Source: Mixta mediterraneensis
GTDB taxonomy: Bacteria; Pseudomonadota; Gammaproteobacteria; Enterobacterales; Enterobacteriaceae
Assembly (NCBI RefSeq): GCF_014946725.1
Contig: NZ_JACFXY010000011.1
Coordinates: forward strand, 82,983-146,982
Direction: 5' to 3'
Length of the DNA stretch: 64,000 nucleotides
Shown here: piece after piece, positions 1-9,325 of the stretch
Position numbering within the stretch: the stretch's first letter is position 1
Layout: the number at the start of each line of letters is the position of its first letter
Program-made: the position numbers and the translations under genes
Notes under the pieces: model-generated
What the model was told of the DNA's origin: nothing
Database searches by the model: none
Seen by the model: the letters and a program-made list of their open reading frames with translations, nothing else

Positions 1-789
1 GTGTTCATTACCTTCTGTGGGTAACGTGTCGTAATAGTGGGTTGACGCCAGCTTAACGGTTTTCAGGGTGCTTTCAGCCGAAGTGCCGCCGATTACAAAA
101 GCGATGTGATAGGGCGGGCAGGCAGCGGTTCCTAACGAACGCATTTTATCGATCAGATATTGAGTAAGTTTACCTGGCGATAACAGCGCTTTAGTTTCCT
201 GATACAGATAGGTTTTGTTAGCGGAACCGCCACCTTTCGCGATGCACAGAAATTTATACTCATCCCCATCCACGCTGTAGAGATCGATCTGCGCCGGCAG
301 GTTGGTGCCAGTATTCACTTCTTTATACATATCCAGTGCGGCGTTCTGCGAATAACGCAGGTTATCTTCGATATAAGTATTGTAAACGCCTCGCGACAGC
401 GCGGCTTCGTCCCCCCCGCCGGTCCAGACGCGCTGGCCTTTCTTACCCATAATAATGGCAGTGCCGGTGTCCTGGCAGGTTGGCAGAACGCCTTTTGCAG
501 CGATCTCAGCGTTTTACAGAAATTGTAGCGCCACATACTTATCGTTTTCACTGGCTTCCGAGTCATGCAGGATTGAAGCAACCTGCTGCTGATGCGCCGG
601 ACGCAACATAAATGACGCATCATGAAAAGCCTGCTGCGCCAGTAACGTCAGCGCCTGGGGATCAACTTTCAGTACTTCCTGCCCGTCAAATTCAGCAACG
701 GAAACGTGATCGCGGCTCAGCAGATAATATTCAGTGTTTTCATCGGCAAGGGGAAAAGGGTTCTGGTAATAGAAAGGTTTGTTCGACAT
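1..789 (-). pseudogene. fumB: Class I fumarate hydratase (FumB/FumA type), N-terminal half, broken by an in-frame stop
   Basis: Iron-sulfur fumarase interconverting fumarate and malate in the cytoplasm. The ATG is at 789. The first 91 codons match the start of enterobacterial FumA/FumB ([41 protein letters not shown]). A TAA stands at 516-514. The same frame then continues without a shift for 171 codons to the window edge with strong family identity ([69 protein letters not shown]). About half of the usual roughly 548 residues lie in the window. The lesion is therefore a nonsense codon, not an indel. E. coli fumB sits beside dcuB and dcuSR, and dcuSR lies about 6 kb away here, so fumB is preferred over fumA. 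The gene is downstream of the DASS transporter on the same strand. Confidence 0.88.
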
Positions 790-869
790 GTTATGCTCAC
801 TTAATGTTCGGTAGTTTTTTTCTTAACAGAATAGACAACATCACTGGCGGAATTTAATGGTTTTATTAT

Positions 870-900
870 CTCACCAGCCGCCGGGAAAGCCGCTGGTGAG
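870..900. other. Intercistronic hairpin between transporter and fumarase
   Basis: CTCACCAGC at 870-878 and GCTGGTGAG at 892-900 form a perfect 9-bp GC-rich stem with a 13-nt loop. There is no T tract on the minus-strand exit side, so it looks more like an mRNA-processing or stability hairpin, or a weak terminator, than a classical intrinsic terminator. Confidence 0.5.
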
Positions 901-953
901 TGTCAGAATGGTATAATATAAGTGGTTGATCTTCACGCTTTTGCGTACAGCTA

Positions 954-2459
954 TTAGAACATCATCACCATCCATGGATAGCCAATCAGCATCATTGCCG
1001 CCAGGAAGATGGCACCGAATATCGTGCCAAGACGCCAGTAATCTTTGGTTGGCAGATAGCCGCTACCGTAGTAAATCGGGCCGGTGCCGTAGGGAGTAAT
1101 AATTCCCATCACCCCCAGCGAGGTCACCATCATCAGACAGAATACCGGCATGTTGATGCCTGGAATTGACGCTGCGATAGTTAACATTGCCGGTAACAAG
1201 GCCGTGGTATGAGCGGTTGTGCTGGCAAACAGATAGTGCAGCAGGAAGAAAGCAATCATCAGCATGACAGCCGAAACTTGTGGATCGTAACCACTTAACA
1301 GCTGACCGCCTTCTTTACCCAGCCAGGCGATAAATCCAACGCGGGCTAAACCATCTGCCAAAGCTACCAGCGTTGCAAACCAGGCAAAGGTATTCCATGC
1401 CGGTTTGTTACTGGTAATGTCGTTCCAGTTCAGTACGCCGGTCCACAACATAAGTACAACCACCAGCAGCGCTGCCATGGCTGGCTCAATCCACGCAGTG
1501 GCGAAAATCCACATCAGTAGTGCACAGCAGACGAAGAGTAATAACAGAATTTCGTTACGTGACAGTCGCCCTAGTTTTTCCAGCTCGCTGCTTGCCCAGC
1601 GCGGCACTTCGTCGTTAATTTTGACCTCTGGTGGATAAAAAAGGTATGCCAGTAAGGGCATGGTCAGGATCAGCAGGATGCCCAGGGGCAGGAAAGCGAG
1701 AAATCACATGCCCCATGAGATTTCAAACCCGATAATGCTTTTAACCAGTGCCAGGGCCAGCAGGTTCGGTGCCAGTGCCGACAGGAACATTGAGCTGGTG
1801 ATACAGGCCGCAGTTATTGCTACCCACATCAGATAAGAACCGATTTTACGTGCACTCGGGTCATTAGGTTTAGAACCGTAAAGCGGCGGGAGGTTAGCGA
1901 TAACTGGATAGATGGTCCCGCCGCTGCGTGCGGTGTTGGATGGCGTGAACGGCGCTAGCAGCAAGTCTGCGAAAGTAATGGCGTAACCCAGCGTCAGACT
2001 GCGGCGACCCAGGTATTTCACCAAAATAAGCGCCAGGCGACGGCCAAACTGCGTTTTGTCATAACCCGCAGCGAACATAAAGGCTCCAAAGATCAGCCAG
2101 ACGGTGGAGTTGCCGAAGCCGCTCACCGCCCATTTAAAAGCCTGGGTGGCGGTTTTGAATTTCGGATCGGCCAGTTCTGCTGGGCTAAATAACACCCATT
2201 GGCTGAACAAAGCGATGACCACTACGCCAGTCAAACCGATTACTGCGCCAGGCAGCGGTTCAAAGATCAAACCGACAATGACCCCCACGAAGATAGCAAA
2301 AAAGTGCCACGAGTAAGGTTCGAGTCCGGCGGGAACCGGCATCAGCAGTAACAATACGGCAACTAAAACCGGGAGAAACAACATGATATAGCGTTTTTTC
2401 TGGCCTGCAGCAGCAGGGGCGGCTTTAGGCGGTTCATGCATTGGTGATAATGGTTTCAT
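954..2459 (-). pseudogene. DASS-family dicarboxylate/anion antiporter (CitT/TtdT type), broken by an in-frame TGA
   Basis: Inner-membrane carrier of the divalent anion:sodium symporter family, expected to exchange C4-dicarboxylates. The chain is hydrophobic with many membrane segments and carries family motifs (FAPFTPSNTARSGGTIYPV-like text around residues 165-185, SSTTAHTTALLPA-like text in the second half, ITPYGTGPIYYGSGY near the end). The first half ends at SWGM with TGA at 1706-1704. The same frame resumes at once (FLAFLPLG) and runs 249 codons to the stop at 954. Relatives have Trp at this point, so TGG to TGA is the simplest explanation. The total of about 500 codons is the normal family length. 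The start is uncertain: ATG 2459, or TTG 2474 five codons upstream; neither has a clear ribosome site. It takes the place that dcuB has in the E. coli dcuB-fumB-dcuSR cluster. Confidence 0.87.
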
Positions 2460-2474
2460 TGTTTTGGTCTGCAA

Positions 2475-3026
2475 GTTAATAAGGATGTGGTTTACGCCCC
2501 GGTATATTATTCATTGTTTTTCTATTCGTTAACGCATTAACCGTGGCATGTGAATTGTTTCTTTTTTCTTTTCCAGTTTCTGTGAAATATTAAGTGGTAA
2601 TGAAAATATTTTGCGATTTATAAAATTATTAATTTTGATCTGGATCAATAAAAAACTAATATCATTTTTATGAAGCTGAGTTTTATAGCGCTGATACATG
2701 ATAATTAAGCTTTTTCTGGCCCTGGTATAGCGTGAATGCTATTTGATAAGCCGCAAGTTGTTCTGGTTAACTATTTGTTTTATATGTTTTTTTGTTACCT
2801 TGAAGTCAGAATTTGATTTTTGTCAACATCTGGATAACAATTAGTTGGGATATAAAAATGGCCCAGCAATAATAAATCACTCCAAATAAATAAAAACTTA
2901 AATAACTAAAGTTATCAATTGCGCAGCTAAAAAATTGATATATTGGCGAGATTAAATTGGACCAATTTTTATTCAAAAAATGTCAGGGTAAGCCTTCGAG
3001 GTTTTTAATTCTGGAGTTGATCATCA
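2475..3026. promoter_or_regulatory. Divergent promoter region of the fumarate locus
   Basis: This 550-bp AT-rich region separates the leftward transporter-fumarase genes from the rightward fumarate reductase gene. No open frame of interest was seen. It holds a perfect FNR box (separate entry). The fumarate reductase start at 3027 is preceded by a GGAG at 3013-3016. Long leaders on either side leave room for DcuR sites, which I could not identify with confidence. Confidence 0.6.
2635..2648. promoter_or_regulatory. Perfect FNR box
   Basis: TTGATCTGGATCAA matches the FNR consensus TTGAT-N4-ATCAA at every defined position and is a full palindrome. It lies between the transporter and fumarate reductase genes, both expected to work without oxygen. 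Centred at 2641.5, it could activate a leftward start near 2600 (class II spacing) or a rightward start near 2683-2697. Direct reading of the site is certain; its use by FNR is inference. Confidence 0.75.
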
Positions 3027-5694
3027 ATGCATAAACTCACCCCAATCCTGAATCCACTTACTTTACCCAATGGCGCTGTGCTAAAAAATCGGTTAGTCAT
3101 GGCGCCTATGACCACCTGTACCGGCTTTTCCTGGCGCGATCGCCATTGACAGCGACAACAAAATCCCTGGCCTGAAGAAGATCGCTGACGCCATTAAATC
3201 CGCAGGTTCACTGGCGATTTTGCAGATTTATCATGGCGGCCGCATGGTCGAGCCTGAGTTAATTGGCGGTAAAACACCCGTCGCGCCCAGCGCTATTGCC
3301 GCGCCGCGTGAAGGCGCAACCCGGCCGCAGGCGTTAACGGCAGACGAAGTCGACGTCATGATCACCAAATTTGGTGATGCCGTAAACCGCGCGATCAAAG
3401 CCGGTTTCGATGGCGTAGAGATTCATGGTGCAAATACTTACCTGATTCAACAATTCTATTCTCCTAATTCTAACCAGCGTGACGACAAGTGGGGCGGCAG
3501 CCGCGATAATCGCGCCCGTTTCCCACTCGCCGTGCTGGAAATCGCGCACCAGATGGCCGACCGATTTGCTCATAAAGGCTTTATTATTGGCTATCGCTTT
3601 TCGCCTGAAGAGATCGAAGTTCCGGGTATTCGCTTTGATGACACCTTGTACCTGCTGGAAAAGCTGGCTGCACGTGGACTGGATTACGTTCACTTCTCAG
3701 TGGGCCAGTTTCTGCGTCCTTCTATCGTTGACACCCGCGATCCCACCCCATTAATCACTAAATTCCACGCTATGCGCTCAGAAACGCTGGCAAAAGTACC
3801 GGTGATTGGTGTGGGCGGCGTGGTCAACAAAGCTGATGCCGAGTCTGCCCTGGCGCACGGTTACGATTTGGTGGCGATAGGTAAAGCCTGTATCGCTTAT
3901 CCTGACTGGGCCGACCGCATTATCAATAATGAGAAACTGGAGCTGTATATTGATAGTACTCAGCGCGAGGCGCTGAATATTCCTGAGCCGTTATGGCGTT
4001 TCTCCCTGGTGGACGCGATGATTCGCGACGTCAGCGATACGGGTCGTAAATACAAAGCCGGTGTCTATCAGGAAAAAGTCGAAGCTGAAGCATTGAAGCT
4101 GCAAATAAACGTGACGCTGGATACTGACCGTATTACTGACATTTCGCTCGTACCGGACGATACGCTGGATGTCGATTTTACCACCACGTTTGAAAGCCTG
4201 CGAACCCGCATGTTGGTAGCAAATAGCCCATACGTTGACGCCATTACCGGCGCAACCACGCAGAGTGAAGCGCTAAAAAAAGCCGTTTCGCGTGCAATGA
4301 CCACTTCCAGCAAAGCGCAGATGATTGAGGAAGGGGTCAACCCCGCAGCGCCACAGAACGTCGATGTGGTGATTATTGGCAGTGGCGGTGCAGGTCTGGC
4401 GGCGGCTATTCAGGCCAGCGATGAAGGTGCTCGCGTGGTGATCATTGAGAAGATGCCAACCATTGGCGGCAACACTATCAAAGCCTCTGTGGGTATGAAT
4501 GCAGCAGAAACGCGTTTTCAGAAAATGGAAGGCATTGAAGACAGTAAAGCGCTGTTTTACGAAGAAACGCTGAAAGGCGGCAAATTCAAAAACAATCCAG
4601 TTCTGTTACGCGAATTTGTTGAGCTGGCACCAGAAGCGATTGACTGGCTGGCTAACCATGACATCGAACTGAACGACATCACCATCACAGGCGGCATGAG
4701 CATTGATCGCACACATCGTCCCGCCGACCGTTCAGCTGTGGGAGGGTTCCTGATCAGTGGACTGGTAAAAAATATCAACAAACGCAATATTGAGGTGTTG
4801 CTGGAAACGTCGGTCGCTGAAATCCTGTATGAAAACGGCGCGGTATGCGGCGTTAAAGTCATTGATGAGTATAACGATAGCCGAATTCTGAATGCGAAAA
4901 GCGTGATTGTCGCCACGGGTGGCTTCAGCGCTAATCGCGAAATGGTAGTCAAATATCGCCCTGAGCTGGATGGTTTTGTCACGACCAATCACAAAGGCGC
5001 CACGGGCAGCGGCATTGCCATGCTGCAAAAAATAGGCGCGGATACGGTGGATATGAGCGAAATTCAGATCCATCCCACCGTTGAACAAACCACGTCATAC
5101 CTGATTTCTGAATCCATTCGGGGTGGCGGTGCGATTCTGGTGAGCCAGGCGGGGCAACGCTTCTTTAATGAAATGGAAACCCGTGACAAAGTTTCGGCGC
5201 AGATTATTGCTTTGCCGGAGAAAAGCGCCTGGATCATTTTTGACGAGCAGGTTCGCCAGAATAACAAAGCCGCGGATGAATACCTTGCGCGTGGGTTTGT
5301 GAACAGCGCGCCAACCGTACAAGAGTTGGCCGTAAAATTGAATATGGATCAGAACACTTTAAAGGCGACGCTGGATCGCTACAATCAGTTTGTCATTAAG
5401 CAGAAAGATGAAGACTTTGGTCGTACTACCGCGCTGCGTCATCCGCTGAATGAAGGCCCTTACTATGCCATTCGTATTGCGCCCGGTGTGCATCATACGA
5501 TGGGCGGCGTAACTATTAATACGGATACGGCCGTGCTGGATAGCCAGAAACAGGTCATAAAAGGTGCCTGGGCGGCGGGTGAAGTTGTGGGTGGCATTCA
5601 TGGCGCTAACCGCATCGGCGGTAATGCGGTGGCTGATATTATCATCTTTGGTATCCTGGCGGGGCGTAACGCAGCGGCCTTCGCCAAACGCTAA
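3027..5694 (+). pseudogene. Soluble three-domain fumarate reductase (OYE-like / FMN_bind / FAD_binding_2) with an internal deletion
   Basis: Related to the cytoplasmic NADH:fumarate oxidoreductase of Klebsiella. The ATG at 3027 starts an OYE-type domain (HKLTPILNPLTLPNG, NRLVMAPMTTCTGF). The reading then breaks near 3126-3131: the next recognisable text (FPGAIAIDSDNKIPGLKKIA) is in another frame and about 35 residues of the OYE barrel expected from relatives are missing. The total length of 2668 nt is not a multiple of three. From about 3130 the rest is open to 5694: remaining OYE barrel, FMN_bind domain with the covalent-flavin motif TGAT (4246-4257), then FAD_binding_2 with GSGGAG (about 4380), RGGGAILV and the C-terminal GANRIGGNA signature. 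The neighbouring apbE supplies the FMN transferase. A fragment starting from an internal codon could still be made but would lack the flavin-binding start of the OYE barrel. Confidence 0.88.
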
Positions 5695-5706
5695 ACGAAA
5701 TCAACA

Positions 5707-5730
5707 GGGGGATAACGCGCCCCCTTTTTT
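5707..5730 (+). terminator. Intrinsic terminator or attenuator between fumarate reductase and apbE
   Basis: GGGGG (5707-5711), an 8-nt loop, CCCCC (5720-5724), then six T. A short but GC-only stem with a T tract, placed 12 nt after the reductase stop and 24 nt before apbE, so it could lower apbE expression relative to the reductase. Confidence 0.65.
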
Positions 5731-5754
5731 GTCAAATCTTAAGCAGAGGCGTAC

Positions 5755-6723
5755 ATGGCGACAAATGACCCGGTCTGTGCTTATTCCACTGTATTGATGG
5801 GTTCGCCCATTCTGCTCAAGCTTTTTGAACTTAATGAAGCGCTGGCAAGGCAGGTTTTCCGCCTGATTAAACAGCAGGAAAATTTACTGACGGTAAACCG
5901 TACGCCTTCTGAAGTAATGAACGTCAACCTTGCTGCTGGTCAGCATCCGGTTAACGTCAGCCCGTCGGTTTTTGAGCTTATCCGCTGTGCCAAAGCGGTG
6001 AGTTTAATGCCAGACAGTATCTTTAATTTTACTATCGGACCCGTAGTGAAATGCTGGAAAATTGGGTTTCAAGGCAACAGCGTGCCGTCCGATGCTGAAT
6101 TACAGGCGCGGCTGATGCGCTGTAATCCGCAAGACGTGATTCTGGACGAGAAAAAGCAGACGGTATTTTTGGCAAAAGCGGGCATGGAAATTGACCTTGG
6201 CGCCATAGCGAAAGGCTATATCGCCGATTGCGTACAGGCCTTGCTGCATCAGCAGGGCATCAGCCGCGCCTTGATTAACCTGGGCGGGAATGTACAGACG
6301 CTAGGTGCGCCCGACAGTCAGGCCGGTTGGGCGATTGGACTGAAAAAACCGTTCGGCGCAGCTGATGAGTTAATCGGCGTGATTGAGGTCGTTAATAAAT
6401 CAGTCGTGACATCCGGCATTTACGAGCGTTTTTTTGAGCTGGACGGACAGATTTACCATCATATTCTTGATGCTAAAACAGGGTATCCGCTGGATAACGA
6501 GCTGCTCAGCGTGACCATTATTTCGGATCGGTCCATTGATGGCGATATTTACACCACCCTGCTGTATGGCATGGGCGTTGAAAAAGGCATCGCGTATCTG
6601 GCCGCTCATCCTGCTCTCGACGCCATTTTTATCACCCGTGACAAGCAAGTGATTTGCTCGTCATCGCGACAATTCAACTTTGCCCTCCTGGATAACCGTT
6701 ATCAGCTGAGCTACTGGCAATAA
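5755..6723 (+). CDS. apbE: ApbE-family FMN transferase (cytoplasmic)
   Basis: Flavin transferase that attaches FMN from FAD to a Thr of an FMN_bind domain, here most likely the TGAT motif of the adjacent fumarate reductase. 322 residues. Family motifs are present: DLGAIAKGYIAD (about 144-155), NLGGNV (about 175), TSGIYERFF (about 222) and HHILDAKTGYPL (about 238). There is no signal peptide or lipobox, unlike the periplasmic ApbE lipoproteins, which fits a cytoplasmic target. AGAGG upstream of ATG 5755 is a good ribosome site. It lies 60 nt behind the reductase, past a short terminator-like hairpin. Its last 13 bp overlap the convergent dcuR. The frame is intact although the presumed substrate gene is broken. 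Confidence 0.92.
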   Translation: MATNDPVCAYSTVLMGSPILLKLFELNEALARQVFRLIKQQENLLTVNRTPSEVMNVNLAAGQHPVNVSPSVFELIRCAKAVSLMPDSIFNFTIGPVVKCWKIGFQGNSVPSDAELQARLMRCNPQDVILDEKKQTVFLAKAGMEIDLGAIAKGYIADCVQALLHQQGISRALINLGGNVQTLGAPDSQAGWAIGLKKPFGAADELIGVIEVVNKSVVTSGIYERFFELDGQIYHHILDAKTGYPLDNELLSVTIISDRSIDGDIYTTLLYGMGVEKGIAYLAAHPALDAIFITRDKQVICSSSRQFNFALLDNRYQLSYWQ

Positions 6724-7430
6724 TGTTTCAGCAATGAATGATATTCTGCCTGCAGCCGATAGCGATAAACCGGCCTTCCCGTCGCACCGTAATGAATGGT
6801 AGTGAACAGAATATTTATTTCGGCTAGCCAGATAAGATACTTACGGCAGGAAACGCGTGAAATATTCACTTCCATTGCCAGTTCAGCGGTAGAAAATTCG
6901 CTGCCCGGATGCGCGTCGATCCACTGACATAACGTGCGCAGCGTTTGCGGCGTTAATCCCTTCGGCAGGCGTTTTTGCTCGTTTGTCGCCGGTGGATTAC
7001 CGTGGATTAACTGATCAAGCTCCGCCTGTTGATAATACTGCTGGTTATTCATCTGTGTTCTTTTTTGCCGCCAGGTAGTTAAGGCTTCCTCAAAGCGGGA
7101 GAACTGGAAAGGTTTTATCAGGTAATCGACCACGCCATAATTCAGTGAGGTTTTGATCGTGGCTGCATCAGCTGCAGATGAAATGATGATCACATCAACC
7201 GGGCGCTGCGAACGGCGTAATTCAGGCAGTAAATCCAGGCCGTTTTCTTGCTGCATATAAATATCCAGCAGAATAAGATCGACAGGCGGCTCGATGTGCA
7301 TGAGTCGATCTTTCGCCTGTTGTAAGGTCGAAGCCGTCCCACAACAGATGAATCCTGCAATCTGGCCGATATAGCAGCGGTTTAGCTCCGCGACCATAGC
7401 ATCATCGTCTACCACTAATACGTTGATCAT
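6711..7430 (-). CDS. dcuR: C4-dicarboxylate response regulator DcuR
   Basis: Cytoplasmic response regulator of the CitB/DcuR family, 239 residues. The receiver domain shows the acidic pair VDDDA (8-12), phospho-acceptor Asp in LILLDIYM (about 56) and switch Lys in YLIKPFQ (about 107). The linker and C-terminal helix-turn-helix (RLPKGLTPQTLRTLCQWIDAH, then EVNISRVSCRKYL) are nearly those of E. coli DcuR. Its ATG overlaps the dcuS stop by 4 bp, so the two are translationally coupled. In E. coli it activates dcuB, fumB and frd genes under anaerobic C4-dicarboxylate conditions, matching the broken genes to the left. It converges on apbE with a 13-bp overlap of the coding ends. Confidence 0.96.
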   Translation of the reverse strand: MINVLVVDDDAMVAELNRCYIGQIAGFICCGTASTLQQAKDRLMHIEPPVDLILLDIYMQQENGLDLLPELRRSQRPVDVIIISSAADAATIKTSLNYGVVDYLIKPFQFSRFEEALTTWRQKRTQMNNQQYYQQAELDQLIHGNPPATNEQKRLPKGLTPQTLRTLCQWIDAHPGSEFSTAELAMEVNISRVSCRKYLIWLAEINILFTTIHYGATGRPVYRYRLQAEYHSLLKHYCQ

Positions 7431-9058
7431 GAAACTTTATTTCCTTTATCCCACGGGAGTTGTACAAAAAACTGGGTATACACGCCCGGTTCTGACTCGA
7501 CGCTGATATTTCCGCCAAGGCTTTCTGTTTGCTGTTTGACCAAAAACAAGCCTACGCCACGCTCATTGCCTTTTGACGAAAAACCTTTCTCAAATATTGC
7601 CGTCTCCAGCTCAGGAGGAATGCCCGGTCCATCATCACTGATTTCACAAGACAACCAGCCGTTCTGATAATGCAACAGGACATGCATTTCGCCTTCTTGC
7701 TGTTGATCCAGCGCCTCCAGCGCATTCTCTATCAAATTTCCTAGCACGGTAATCAGCGCTGCAATCTGCTGTTCACTGCCGCTATCAGGCAAATAACTGG
7801 CATCGCTGAGCATTAACCGATGTCCGTGATCTGTGGCCCGATTGATTTTGCTTAATAAAAAGCCTGCTATTACCGGCGATTTAATACGCTGCAAGAGCGA
7901 ACCAATTTCCGTTTGGTAGTTATTTGCAGTTTTTAAAATATACGCTTCCATTTGTGCATAATTTTTCATATGCAGCAGGCCAAGAATAACGTGCAGCTTG
8001 TTCATGAATTCATGGGAGCGCTCTCGTAGCGCGTCAACATAGCTTACCATGCCATCCAGACGTTGCATTAGCTGGCTGATTTCGGTCTTATCACGAAAGG
8101 TACAGACTGCGCCGATAATACGTTCCCGGCTGCGAACCGGTACGGTGTTACTTATCATGACGCGGCCACGCACGTTTAATTCTTCGTCCTGCCAGGCTCT
8201 GCCGTCATGCAGCGCTTCGCGCAGGTGGCTCAACATTAAGGAGTTATCTGGAATGCGATCGCCGCTCAGTGGTGCTTCCATAGCCGTCTCACGTAGCAAC
8301 TGTTGCGCGGCTTTATTGATGAGCGTGACGCGTGCCTGCTCATCAACCGCAATTACGCCTTCTTTAATTGAATCAAGAATCGCTTGTCGCTGTTCAAACA
8401 AACTGGAAATCTCATGCGGCTCCAGCCCAAGCAAAATACGTTTCAAACGTTTAACCAGAATCAGTACGCCCAGCAATCCAATCGATCCGCCCAGCAGAAC
8501 GGTCCAGAAAATATTCCAGCGACTTTTATTGCTCTGCGCGATGACATCGCTAAGCGAAATACCAATTGCCACCACACCGATTTGCTGATGCTGTGCGTTA
8601 TACACCGGCGTGAATACGCGTAACGCTTCAACTAGCGTACCGTGGTTTACCGCAATGTTTTCATGTCCGTCCAGGGCGGGAAGCAGGTCATCACCGATAA
8701 AATGTTTATTAATTAAATCCGCATTAGGATGAGAATGACGCATACCTTTCATGTCAGTCACAACCACAAACAGTAAATCGTTACGTCTCTGGACAGCCTG
8801 GGCAATCGGTTGAGTCAGTGCGTCGTTATCGGCCAGGGCCAGACCGCGCTGTATCTGCGGATCGTCAGCCAGCGTTCGTGCAACAGCAAGCGCCTTATCT
8901 TTGACGTGTGATCGGGTGAAATCATCAATCTGGATAAAATATAAAAGATGAACGCTAAGCAGCACGGTAAAAATGACCGCCACCATCATGAGCGTCGTTA
9001 GTGTGCTGAGTTTCATTGGGCGCTTACGTCCCGGTTTTTGCTGCTGAGATGCGTTCAT
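7427..9058 (-). CDS. dcuS: C4-dicarboxylate sensor histidine kinase DcuS
   Basis: Membrane sensor kinase of the CitA/DcuS family, 543 residues. Order: first membrane segment (about 15-40), periplasmic PAS domain with ligand-binding text (RRNDLLFVVVTDM, RHSHPNA, ALRVFTPVY), second membrane segment (about 183-205), cytoplasmic PAS (EGVIAVDEQARVTLIN), the phospho-His region RSHEFMNKLHVILGLLH (His at about 350) and the ATPase domain with NLIENALEAL, DDGPGIP and GVGLFLVKQQ. It aligns along its whole length with E. coli DcuS. It is first in the dcuSR operon, and 267 bp of AT-rich DNA separate it from the divergent mqo. No lesion is seen. Confidence 0.95.
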   Translation of the reverse strand: MNASQQQKPGRKRPMKLSTLTTLMMVAVIFTVLLSVHLLYFIQIDDFTRSHVKDKALAVARTLADDPQIQRGLALADNDALTQPIAQAVQRRNDLLFVVVTDMKGMRHSHPNADLINKHFIGDDLLPALDGHENIAVNHGTLVEALRVFTPVYNAQHQQIGVVAIGISLSDVIAQSNKSRWNIFWTVLLGGSIGLLGVLILVKRLKRILLGLEPHEISSLFEQRQAILDSIKEGVIAVDEQARVTLINKAAQQLLRETAMEAPLSGDRIPDNSLMLSHLREALHDGRAWQDEELNVRGRVMISNTVPVRSRERIIGAVCTFRDKTEISQLMQRLDGMVSYVDALRERSHEFMNKLHVILGLLHMKNYAQMEAYILKTANNYQTEIGSLLQRIKSPVIAGFLLSKINRATDHGHRLMLSDASYLPDSGSEQQIAALITVLGNLIENALEALDQQQEGEMHVLLHYQNGWLSCEISDDGPGIPPELETAIFEKGFSSKGNERGVGLFLVKQQTESLGGNISVESEPGVYTQFFVQLPWDKGNKVS

Positions 9059-9325
9059 TGAGAGACTTCAAAATAGATTTGGGCAGGTATTTATACGTTG
9101 AGAAACATACGCTACGTTGTTGCTTCCGTATAGTTTTGATTCGCGCTTTTAAAGCGCCAGAGTTCCGCTTAAAAACTAACTTTCTGACACTATTGCACAT
9201 TATTTTGTAACTAAAGAAACAATTGGTATTTTTTTTTAATTAATTAACTAAAAATAAATCAACTAATAAATAACAATAATTTAAAGTTGACCATCATTTT
9301 TTAACCAAGATTACGATTGTATTGA

